This document shows positions 1 through 6,261 of a stretch of DNA of 7,828 nucleotides, piece by piece (position 1 is the first letter of the stretch; every line of letters starts with the position of its first letter). The notes beneath the pieces are model-generated. The model was not told the origin of the DNA. It did not search any database and worked only from the letters and a program-made list of their open reading frames with translations. The translations under genes were made by a program, and so were the position numbers. Origin of the DNA: Chloroflexota bacterium (GTDB lineage Bacteria; Chloroflexota; Limnocylindria; QHBO01); assembly GCA_005882055.1 (NCBI GenBank), contig VBGQ01000083.1, forward strand, positions 1 through 7,828, written 5' to 3'.

Positions 1-242
1 CCCGGTTCGCGCTGGTCGGCTTCCTGAACGACGACTCCAACGCGGTGGGCGCCGTCCACCTGGGCGTGGTCTTCACCGTCGAGGCCGATGGCAACGCGGT
101 CGCGGTTCGTGAGCACGAGAAGCTCACCGGACGTTTCGCCACGCCGGATGAGGTGCTGGCCGCCTGGGAACGCCTCGAGACCTGGTCGCAGCTCACCATG
201 GCGGCACTGAATCCGCAGCCGATCGGGCTGCCCGCGGGCTAG
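1..242 (+). CDS. MutT/Nudix-like predicted phosphoesterase (COG4112 type), C-terminal fragment
   Basis: Only the last 79 residues are present; the reading frame begins at base 3 and ends at TAG 240-242. The visible part contains GFLNDDSNAVGAVHLGVVF, then VREHEKLTG, and ends with an LETWSQLTMAAL helix. An N-D-D-x-x-x-V-G-x-V-H-L-G strand, a later V-R-E box and a terminal E-x-W-S helix are what I recall from the C-terminal half of the 'predicted phosphoesterase, MutT family' group. The Nudix box itself would lie upstream of the window, so catalysis cannot be judged, and the substrate is unknown. Third codon positions are strongly G/C. Seventy-one bases and a putative promoter separate it from nfeD, so it probably belongs to another transcription unit. 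Assignment is from remembered family pattern only. Confidence 0.7.
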   Translation, partial: RFALVGFLNDDSNAVGAVHLGVVFTVEADGNAVAVREHEKLTGRFATPDEVLAAWERLETWSQLTMAALNPQPIGLPAG

Positions 243-298
243 CCCTCCCGGCTCCGATCCCGGCGAAGGGGCCTCAGGGCGTCCCCCGAACTCACGCG

Positions 299-304
299 TA
301 TACT
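299..304 (+). promoter_or_regulatory. Putative -10 element TATACT upstream of nfeD
   Basis: TATACT differs from the TATAAT consensus at one position and sits in an otherwise GC-rich 71-base gap (243-313). The ATG of nfeD begins 9 bases after it, so transcription starting 6-8 bases downstream of the hexamer would leave only about 2-4 untranslated bases. I see no convincing -35 box 16-18 bases upstream and no TGn extension. Support comes mainly from the identical hexamers at 3460 and 7538, which also precede gene starts. Confidence 0.55.
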
Positions 305-313
305 CGGATCATC

Positions 314-1690
314 ATGGTGGCCCTGCGGAGGGTGGCCGCTCTCCTCGCCCTGAGTACGGGTCTTCTCTCGTTGGCGACGCACGCCGCCGGAGCGGGAGAC
401 CACATCGCCCGCATCCGCCTCACAGGGGTCATCGACCAGGTGAACGCGGCCTACATCGGTGAGGCCCTGAAGTCAGCGGCCGACAACCACGCGGTCGCGG
501 CGATCATCCAGATCGACTCACCCGGCGGCGAGCTGACCAGCATGGACAACATGTTGCAGGCGATCCTCGCCAGCCCGATCCCGGTCATCACCTGGGTCGC
601 ACCGGAAGGCGCCGGTGCCGGGTCGGCGGCGACCTTCATCACGCTGGCGGGTGACGTGGCTGCGATGGCCCCGTCCACGAGCATCGGGGCTGCGGCGGTG
701 GTGGGCTCGGGGGGCGAGGACCTTCCGACCACCGAGGCGACCAAGGTCACCAACTTCTATGCGTCCAAGATCCGCCAGCTCGCCACGACCCACGATCGCA
801 ACGCGGACTGGGCGGAGAGCGCGGTGCGCAAGGCCGCCAGCCTGGGCGCCGCGGAAGCCGTGGACATGAAGCCGCCGGTGGTCGATATCCTGGCTTCCAC
901 CGAGACGGAGCTGCTGGCAGCGGTCGACAAGGGCACCCGTGCCGACGGGCACGCCTACACCCACGACGGGCAACCCCTCCCGAAGCTGTCCGGTCTCGCA
1001 ATCAGCGACGCGAACATGAACCCGGGTCAGGGCCTGCTCCATCTGCTTTCGGATCCGAACCTGGCCTTCATCCTGTTCACCATCGGCTTCTACGGCATCC
1101 TGGCCGAGCTCTTCCACCCCAACTACGTCTCCGGCACGCTGGGCGCCATCGCCATCGTGCTGGCCTTCATCGGCTCCAACAGCCTGCCGCTGAACCTGGG
1201 CGGGCTGATCCTGATCGTCATCGGCATCGGCCTGTTTGTGCTCGATCTGCACCTGCCGAGTCACGGCCTGCTCACCCTTGGCGGCGTCGTGTGCTTCATC
1301 CTCGGAGCATCGGCGCTCTGGACGGGAGTGGCGCCCGGCGTGGAGTCGATCCAGGTGCAGGTCAGCCCGTTCCTCATCGGTCTGATCCTGGCGCTCACCC
1401 TCCTCTACTTCTATGGGTTGATCCGCGCGCTGATGCGTATGCGTAGTCAGGTGGCGATTCCGGTGCCGATCCGGGGACTCGTGGGCGCCAATGCAGTGGC
1501 CCAGACGATCATCGCGCCGACGGGCATCGCCTATGCTGCGGGCGAGACCTGGTCGGCGCGCAGTCAGGGGGAGCCAATCGCACAAGGAACGCCACTTCGC
1601 GTTCTGCAGGTCAAGGGGCTGGAGCTCCTCGTCGAGCCGGCGGGTGCCGCCGGACTGCCCGCCATTCAGGGAGACACGAATGTTCGATAA
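314..1690 (+). CDS. Long-form NfeD membrane serine protease (ClpP-like domain + TM + OB-fold)
   Basis: 458 residues, the usual size of long NfeD proteins. Residues 1-27 look like a Sec signal peptide (basic start VALRR, hydrophobic core, AGA just before the likely cleavage). Residues ~30-205 form a ClpP/crotonase-fold protease: IQIDSPGG (65-72) and GAGSAATFI (101-109), in which Ser104 matches the nucleophile of archaeal PH1510; Lys144 in TKVTNFY matches its general-base lysine; TSIGAA at 122-127 is also typical. Four or five membrane segments follow (~249-266, 275-290, 296-312, 318-336, 351-373), then a soluble NfeD beta-barrel (~380-442). The family cleaves hydrophobic regions of membrane partners, notably stomatin-type proteins, and the gene overlaps a slipin gene by 11 bp, as is classical. 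ATG 314 is chosen because it gives an intact signal peptide; there is no Shine-Dalgarno sequence, consistent with leaderless initiation. Confidence 0.93.
   Translation: MVALRRVAALLALSTGLLSLATHAAGAGDHIARIRLTGVIDQVNAAYIGEALKSAADNHAVAAIIQIDSPGGELTSMDNMLQAILASPIPVITWVAPEGAGAGSAATFITLAGDVAAMAPSTSIGAAAVVGSGGEDLPTTEATKVTNFYASKIRQLATTHDRNADWAESAVRKAASLGAAEAVDMKPPVVDILASTETELLAAVDKGTRADGHAYTHDGQPLPKLSGLAISDANMNPGQGLLHLLSDPNLAFILFTIGFYGILAELFHPNYVSGTLGAIAIVLAFIGSNSLPLNLGGLILIVIGIGLFVLDLHLPSHGLLTLGGVVCFILGASALWTGVAPGVESIQVQVSPFLIGLILALTLLYFYGLIRALMRMRSQVAIPVPIRGLVGANAVAQTIIAPTGIAYAAGETWSARSQGEPIAQGTPLRVLQVKGLELLVEPAGAAGLPAIQGDTNVR
1668..1673 (+). promoter_or_regulatory. Shine-Dalgarno AGGGAG that fixes the slipin start
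   Basis: AGGGAG lies inside the end of nfeD, 6 bases before ATG 1680. It selects the MFDNPV start over the upstream in-frame codons, which would add a charged, arginine-rich stretch that is only nfeD read in another frame. Confidence 0.75.
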
Positions 1691-2567
1691 CCCGGTGACC
1701 CTGGCGATCCTCGTCATCGTCCTCCTGGTCATCCTGTTCCTGATCGCCAACACCATCCACATCGTGCGCCAGTACGAGCGGCTGGTGGTCTTCACCTTCG
1801 GACGAGTGACCAACGGTGCAGCAGGACCAGGAATCCTCCTCCTCGTCCCGATCGTGCAGCAGACCGTGAAGGTCGACCTCCGGGAGTTCTACATCGAGAT
1901 TCCGCAGCAGACCTGTATCACCAAGGACAACGCGCCCATCAGCATCGACTTCCTGGTGTATTCAAAGGTCTTCGATCCTGAAGAGTCGGTCACCGCGGTC
2001 ACCAGCTTCTCGGGTGCGAGCCAGGCGCTCGCTGCCACGACCTTGCGTGCGGTGATCGGCGACATCCCACTCGATGACGTGCTCGCCAAGCGCGAGGAGA
2101 TCAACAACACCCTGCGCGCCAAGCTCGACGAGGTGACGCACCGCTGGGGCGTGAAGATCACCAACGTCGAGATTCGCGAGATCGTGCCGCCGCGTGAGAT
2201 CCAGGAGGCCATGAACCGCCAGATGAGCGCCGAGCGCGGGCGGCGCGCGGTGATCACCGAGTCGGAAGGCACCCGCCAGGCGACCATCAACGTGGCGGAG
2301 GGTGACAAGCAGAGTGCCATCCTGCGTGCCGAGGGCGGCCGCCAGGCGCAGATCCTCCAGGCGGAGGGCTACGCAAACGCGCTGCAGACGATCTTCGGGG
2401 CCGCCAAGGGCATCGACCAGAAGACCATGGCGCTGCAGTACCTGGACGCGATCAAGGTGCTCGGCGCCGGCGAGTCCACGAAGTGGGTGATCCCCATGGA
2501 GCTCGCGGAGCTGACGCGACCGATCACCGACGCCATGCGCAGCAGCCGCGGCGCGTCGGAAGGTTGA
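1680..2567 (+). CDS. SPFH/stomatin-family slipin, partner of NfeD
   Basis: 295 residues, within the usual range for bacterial slipins. One N-terminal membrane segment (~6-25) is followed at once by VRQYERLVVFTFGRV (29-43), the classic opening of the SPFH domain. The domain continues through GPGILLLVPIVQ (49-60), the DLRE and CITKDNAPISID strands, LAKREEINNTL (135-145) and the segment ending EIVPPREIQEAM (167-178). Residues ~180-240 are charged, Ala/Glu-rich and probably helical, with a regular 11-residue repeat. The C-terminus KWVIPMELAEL (268-278) resembles the short hydrophobic beta motif late in stomatins, the region that NfeD proteases cut in the archaeal pair; cleavage here is inference. 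Slipins oligomerise on the membrane and scaffold microdomains. The 11-bp overlap with nfeD and the strong ribosome site imply coupled translation. It could also be called a generic prohibitin/band-7 protein; HflK/C is less likely given the NfeD neighbour. Confidence 0.93.
   Translation: MFDNPVTLAILVIVLLVILFLIANTIHIVRQYERLVVFTFGRVTNGAAGPGILLLVPIVQQTVKVDLREFYIEIPQQTCITKDNAPISIDFLVYSKVFDPEESVTAVTSFSGASQALAATTLRAVIGDIPLDDVLAKREEINNTLRAKLDEVTHRWGVKITNVEIREIVPPREIQEAMNRQMSAERGRRAVITESEGTRQATINVAEGDKQSAILRAEGGRQAQILQAEGYANALQTIFGAAKGIDQKTMALQYLDAIKVLGAGESTKWVIPMELAELTRPITDAMRSSRGASEG
2259..2390 (+). repeat. Four 11-residue tandem repeats in the slipin helical arm
   Basis: Residues 194-237 of the slipin divide into four 11-residue units with Glu-Gly at the same place: E196-G197, E207-G208, E218-G219 and E229-G230. 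The first three units also share a Q-(A/S)-x-I core after the Glu-Gly. Hendecad spacing is typical of long right-handed coiled coils or extended helices of the SPFH flotillin/stomatin arm. The DNA itself is not identical from unit to unit, so this is protein-level repetition and not a recent duplication. Confidence 0.75.
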
Positions 2568-2625
2568 CGGGCTAGGAGCTCCGCCATCTCACGAGCGGCC
2601 GGGGGCAGGCCTCGCCCGCCGCCTG

Positions 2626-3495
2626 ATGCGGCCGCCGCGCCGTCCCTTCGTGCCCTTCGTGGAGGGCGACGCGCTGACGCCTGCCGAGCTGGGCCTGCCC
2701 TACGAGGAGGTCCGCTTCACGACCGATGACGGCGTGACGCTCTCGGGCTGGCTCGTGACGGCGCGCCGTGAGACGCGAGCGGCGGTCATCCTGATGCACG
2801 GCTTCAGCTGGAACCGACTGGGCGAGCTGTCGGCCTTCGTCCCGTGGCTGACGGAGCGCTACCACGTCCTGCAGTTCGACTTTCGCGGGCACGGGACCAG
2901 CGGGGATGCGGACATCACCCTGGGGACCGCGGAGCGGCACGATGTCGCGGCGGCGGTGCGGCTGCTGGAGGGACGCGGGATGGGACCAATCGCGCTCATG
3001 GGCATGAGCATGGGCGCCGCGGTGGCCATCCTGGCGGCGCCGGACCTGCCCGTCGCGGCGGTCGTGGCGGATGCCCCATACGCGGATCTGCACCACCCGA
3101 TCGCCAACCGCATGCGCGAGTGGCACTACCCCCTTTCCTCGCTCGGGTCGCGGCTGATCGTGGCCGCGGCGAGCGTTCGTGCGCACACGCGCCTGCTCTC
3201 GCCCATCGACCGGGTGGCGGACATCGCGCCGCGTGGATTGCTGATCATCGCGCCACGAGAGGATCGGCTGATCGACCATAGCCAGGCGCTGCGGCTGTAC
3301 GCCGCGGCCCGCGAGCCAAAGGAGCTGTACGTGGTCGCGGGCGCGGGCCATCCGGAAGCCCACGCCATGGGCGGCGCCGACTACGAGGCGCGAGTGCTCG
3401 GGTTCCTGGAGCGTCACCTGGAGGGAGCGAGCCATCGGTCTGAGGCAGATGAGCGCCTCTATACTGGCGCGGACTTCTCGCCAGCGGGTTCTTGA
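2626..3495 (+). CDS. Alpha/beta-hydrolase fold protein (serine aminopeptidase/BAAT-like)
   Basis: 289 residues. The order of motifs is canonical: strand plus oxyanion segment ILMHGF (55-60), DFRGHGTS (85-92), nucleophile elbow GMSMG with Ser128, acid Asp213 in APREDRLID, and His242 in GAGHPEA. The N-terminal FTTDDGVTLSGWLV (31-44) is the usual entry strand of soluble hydrolases that act on esters or peptides. There is no signal peptide, so it is probably cytoplasmic. Substrate unknown. Residues after ~266 are a charged, non-domain tail containing LYTG, whose codons form the TATACT hexamer at 3460. ATG 2626 is used; no good ribosome site precedes it, and the frame stays open further upstream without another standard start. 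It begins 58 bp after the slipin gene, so co-transcription with nfeD-slipin is plausible. The stop TGA (3493-3495) shares one base with the next ATG. Confidence 0.9.
   Translation: MRPPRRPFVPFVEGDALTPAELGLPYEEVRFTTDDGVTLSGWLVTARRETRAAVILMHGFSWNRLGELSAFVPWLTERYHVLQFDFRGHGTSGDADITLGTAERHDVAAAVRLLEGRGMGPIALMGMSMGAAVAILAAPDLPVAAVVADAPYADLHHPIANRMREWHYPLSSLGSRLIVAAASVRAHTRLLSPIDRVADIAPRGLLIIAPREDRLIDHSQALRLYAAAREPKELYVVAGAGHPEAHAMGGADYEARVLGFLERHLEGASHRSEADERLYTGADFSPAGS
3460..3465 (+). promoter_or_regulatory. Putative -10 element TATACT inside the hydrolase 3' end
   Basis: An exact copy of the hexamer found upstream of nfeD, located 29 bases before ATG 3495. Transcription from it would give a leader of roughly 23 bases with no clear Shine-Dalgarno sequence. 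No good -35 box is visible 16-18 bases upstream. It would let the receiver-TadZ, comM and dprA genes be expressed independently of the upstream unit. Confidence 0.5.
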
Positions 3496-5003
3496 TGGCT
3501 GCCACCAAGGTCCTGGTCGTCGACGACGATTTGAACATCCAGCGCGTCCTCGTCTTCACCCTCAAGCAGGAGGGATTCGAGGTGCTGGTGGCATCCGATG
3601 GCGAGGCCGGTGTGGAGCTGGCGCGGACCGGCGAGCCCGAGCTGATCCTGATGGATGTCGCCATGCCCAAGCTCGACGGGTATGCGGCCACCCAGCGCAT
3701 CCGGCAGGGGGAACGGGCCGGAGCCCGCGTGCCGATCATCATGCTCACCTCCGAGGCGGACGTCGGGGAGCGGGTCAAGGGCCTTCGTGCGGGCGCCGAC
3801 GACGACATCGTCAAGCCCTTCCACCCGCTCGAGCTGATCGCGCGCATTCGCGCGCTGCTGGCACGCAGCGGGACCGGGACGCGAGAGGGCGCGGTCGAGC
3901 ACGCCACCCTGGGCCGTCTGGGCCTCTTCTACGGCGCCAAGGGCGGTGTGGGGACCACCACCATCGCCATCAACGCGGGCATCTGCCTGACCCAGGAGTT
4001 CAAGCGCCGCACCCTGCTCATGGACGCCAACCTGCAGTTCGGTGACCTGCGCGTCTTCCTCGACCTGGGCCTGGAGAGCGCGTCGATCGTCAACGCAATC
4101 AACGAGCCGGACCTCGACGCCGAGCTCTTCAAGAAGCTCGTGGTCCACCACCATTCGGCGCTCGACCTGTTGCTGGCGCCCACGTCGCCGGAGGCGGCCG
4201 ACATCGTCGTGGAGCGTCAGCGCAGCGACCCGGGGCTGCTCTCGAATGTGCTTGGCATCGCTCGACGCCTCTACGACTACACGCTGATCGACATGGCCAA
4301 ATCGATCGACGACTTCAACCTGCAGCTCTTTGACGAAGCCGACGTCATCTGGGTGGTCATGACCGCGGACCTGTCGTGCCTGAAGAACGTCCAGCTTGTC
4401 CTCAAGACCATGGACAACCTGGGGTACGAGCGCTCCAAGGTGCAGCTCGTGCTGAATCGATCGAACGCGTTCACCGGCATCAACGTCAAGAACGCCGAGT
4501 CGGTGCTTGGTCGCAAGATCGACTACCAGGTGATCAACGAGTATCGCGGCGCGATCTCCGCGCTCAACTCCGGCGAGCCCTTCATGTCCTCCCGGCCCGA
4601 TGGGCCGCTTGGTCGCAGCGTCGCCGATTTCGCTCGCGAGGTGGATCGCGATAAGGACCGATTCCTACGCTGGCCGAGCCGGTCGCCGCTTGAGTATGGA
4701 GGCGAGCAGGCGGGCGGCCGGCACTGCTCACACCGTCCACGCCTCCGTCCCGCGAGGTGCCGTGCTCAGCGAGATGCTCTCCGCGACGGTCCTCGGCGTG
4801 GACGGGGTCCCGGTGCGCGTGGAGGCCGATGTCGCCTTTGGCCTGCCGTCGCTCACCATCGTCGGACTGGCCGGGAGTGCCGTGCAGGAGGCCCGCGAGC
4901 GCGTCCGGTCGGCGATCCGCAACTGCGGCTTCGAAGTCCCGGCGCGGCGAATCACCGTCAACCTCGCCCCCGCGGATCTGCCCAAGGAGGGTACGAGCTA
5001 TGA
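3495..5003 (+). CDS. Response-regulator receiver fused to TadZ/CpaE-type MinD-like ATPase; doubtful C-terminal tail
   Basis: Residues 1-~125 are a CheY-like receiver: acidic pair D10/D11, phospho-acceptor D54 in ILMDVAMP, T85 in IIMLT and K107 in VKPF, so all signalling residues are present. Residues ~140-385 are a ParA/MinD-type ATPase: deviant Walker A YGAKGGVGTTT (146-156, signature Lys149), Walker A' Asp177 in LLMDANLQFGDL, LLLAPTSPEAAD (225-236) and Walker B Asp266 in LIDMAKS. VLNRSN (319-324) fits TadZ/CpaE, the polar-localisation ATPase of Tad/Flp pili. No DNA-binding output domain is visible. As sequenced the product is 502 residues, but beyond ~390-400 it is Arg/Gly/Pro-rich and is simply comM read in another frame, overlapping comM by 242 bp; the family is expected to end near residue 385-400. 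A frameshift or an uncorrected base is possible. ATG 3495 is preferred to the TTG three bases earlier. Other tad genes are absent from this window. Confidence 0.88.
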   Translation: MAATKVLVVDDDLNIQRVLVFTLKQEGFEVLVASDGEAGVELARTGEPELILMDVAMPKLDGYAATQRIRQGERAGARVPIIMLTSEADVGERVKGLRAGADDDIVKPFHPLELIARIRALLARSGTGTREGAVEHATLGRLGLFYGAKGGVGTTTIAINAGICLTQEFKRRTLLMDANLQFGDLRVFLDLGLESASIVNAINEPDLDAELFKKLVVHHHSALDLLLAPTSPEAADIVVERQRSDPGLLSNVLGIARRLYDYTLIDMAKSIDDFNLQLFDEADVIWVVMTADLSCLKNVQLVLKTMDNLGYERSKVQLVLNRSNAFTGINVKNAESVLGRKIDYQVINEYRGAISALNSGEPFMSSRPDGPLGRSVADFAREVDRDKDRFLRWPSRSPLEYGGEQAGGRHCSHRPRLRPARCRAQRDALRDGPRRGRGPGARGGRCRLWPAVAHHRRTGRECRAGGPRARPVGDPQLRLRSPGAANHRQPRPRGSAQGGYEL

Positions 5004-6261
5004 CCTGGCGATCGCCGTCGCCATCCTGGGAGCCTCCGGCCAGCTCGGCCTGGCACCCACGCGTCGTTGCGCGCTGATCGGGGAGCTCGCCCTCGATGGC
5101 AGCTTGCGAGCCGTCCCGGGAACGCTGGCTCTGGCCGCGGCCGCCAGATCCGCCGATGTGACAGAGGTCATCGTCCCGCAGGCGAGCGTGCGCGAGGCCG
5201 CGAGCGTTCGTGAGATCTCGGTGCGCGGTGCGGCCTCGCTGGGCGACGCTGTGGCGCATCTCGTTGGATTGCGCGAGCTGCCAGCCGCGGAGCCGACGCC
5301 GATCCCCGCATGGAGCGCCCCGTCAGGTGTGCCGGATCTCGGCGTCGTCATCGGTCAACCGTTGGCGCGCAGGGCCCTGGAGATCGCGATCGCCGGCCGA
5401 CACAGTCTGGCACTGAGCGGGCCGCCGGGGATCGGCAAGACGCTGATCCTGCGCTGCGGCGAGGGTCTCCTGCCCCCGCTCGAGGAGGGGGAGGCGGTCG
5501 AGGTCAGCCGCATCCACTCGGTGGCGGGCCTGATCGATCGCCGTGAGCCGGTCATCCGGCGGAGGCCCTTCCGCGCGCCGCACCACACCGTCTCGACGCA
5601 GGCCCTGGTGGGCGGTGGGTCGCGGGTCCGCCCCGGGGAAGCAAGCCTCGCCCATCGCGGGGTGCTGATGCTCGACGAGATGCTGCAGTTCCGGGCGGAT
5701 GCACTCGATGCCCTTCGCCAGCCGCTGGAATCGGGGATTGTGACCATCGCGCGCGTCGAAGGCGCACTGACCCTGCCGGCGCGGTTCACGCTTCTCGCCG
5801 CATTCAACCCCTGCCCGTGTGGCTGGCGCGGGTCTCACAGACACGCGTGCCGGTGCGAGGACGGCGCGGCGCGGCGGTACGCCTCGCGCCTCTCCGGTCC
5901 GCTGCGCGACCGCCTGGATTTGTGGGTCGCGATGGACGAGCCGGAGCTGCGTGGTGCCCCGGACGGGGCGGAACCCAGCTCGGTCGTGGCCGAGCGGGTG
6001 CATGCCGCGTGGCGCCTGCAGGTCGAGCGGCAGGGACTCGCCAATGCCGAGCTGCAGGGTGCGCTGGGCGCGGATGGAGGGCTCTCGGCGCGTCTCGGCG
6101 GGCTCCTCCAGCAGCGTGGACGGCGATTTGCGCTCTCGCCGCGGCGGCTGCACCGGGTGGCTCGGGTGGCCCGAACCATTGCGGACCTCGCCGGAGCCCC
6201 TGCCGTTCGCCAGCCGGACCTCGATGAGGCGCTCGCCTACCGACCGGAGCGTGCGACATGA
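4762..6261 (+). CDS. comM: ComM / YifB-family Mg-chelatase-like AAA+ helicase
   Basis: ComM is a hexameric helicase that promotes branch migration during natural transformation. The GTG start gives 499 residues, the normal family length, and places LSATVLGVDG where homologues begin; GAGG (4754-4757) precedes it by 4 bases. N-terminal Lon-like domain to ~175: GLPSLTIVGL (27-36), ERVRSAI, VNLAPADLPKEG (67-77), DLAIAVAIL. AAA+ core: Walker A GPPGIGKT (220-227), PFRAPHH (269-275), Walker B VLMLDEM (301-307, D305/E306), paired cysteines CPC (351-353) and CRC (363-365), and SRLSGPLRDRLDL (375-387) with the arginine-finger region. C-terminal ChlI helical domain ~400-495. Walker B usually reads LFLDELPEF; here it is LMLDEMLQF, with the catalytic acids kept. 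In-frame ATGs at 4600 and 4696 would add a non-conserved N-terminus. The stop overlaps the dprA start as ATGA, implying coupled translation. Confidence 0.93.
   Translation: MLSEMLSATVLGVDGVPVRVEADVAFGLPSLTIVGLAGSAVQEARERVRSAIRNCGFEVPARRITVNLAPADLPKEGTSYDLAIAVAILGASGQLGLAPTRRCALIGELALDGSLRAVPGTLALAAAARSADVTEVIVPQASVREAASVREISVRGAASLGDAVAHLVGLRELPAAEPTPIPAWSAPSGVPDLGVVIGQPLARRALEIAIAGRHSLALSGPPGIGKTLILRCGEGLLPPLEEGEAVEVSRIHSVAGLIDRREPVIRRRPFRAPHHTVSTQALVGGGSRVRPGEASLAHRGVLMLDEMLQFRADALDALRQPLESGIVTIARVEGALTLPARFTLLAAFNPCPCGWRGSHRHACRCEDGAARRYASRLSGPLRDRLDLWVAMDEPELRGAPDGAEPSSVVAERVHAAWRLQVERQGLANAELQGALGADGGLSARLGGLLQQRGRRFALSPRRLHRVARVARTIADLAGAPAVRQPDLDEALAYRPERAT

Noticed and set aside
268..286. 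GGGG...CCCC stem in the gap after the phosphoesterase gene as a terminator
   Set aside because: Only four pairs with an 11-base loop and no T-run; too weak to call.
518..1813. 431-residue open frame on the - strand across nfeD
   Set aside because: It is the complement of well-recognised NfeD coding sequence, is rich in Arg/Asp/Gln/His in a way typical of GC-rich antisense shadows, and shows no domain.
2574..2578. AGGAG in the slipin-hydrolase gap as a ribosome site
   Set aside because: No ATG, GTG or TTG follows at a suitable distance in the hydrolase frame; the nearest usable start is 48 bases away.
2626..3435. Long - strand frame (2572-3435) opposite the hydrolase
   Set aside because: Composition is that of a shadow, while the + strand carries the complete Ser-Asp-His hydrolase pattern.
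3492..3497. TTG 3492 as start of the receiver-TadZ gene
   Set aside because: The adjacent ATG 3495 is a better start codon and neither has a distinguishing ribosome site; the difference is one residue.
3169..5212. 13-base repeat GCGAGCGTTCGTG in the hydrolase gene (3169) and in comM (5200)
   Set aside because: Both copies are in coding sequence in unrelated contexts; a match of this length is expected by chance in GC-rich DNA of this size.
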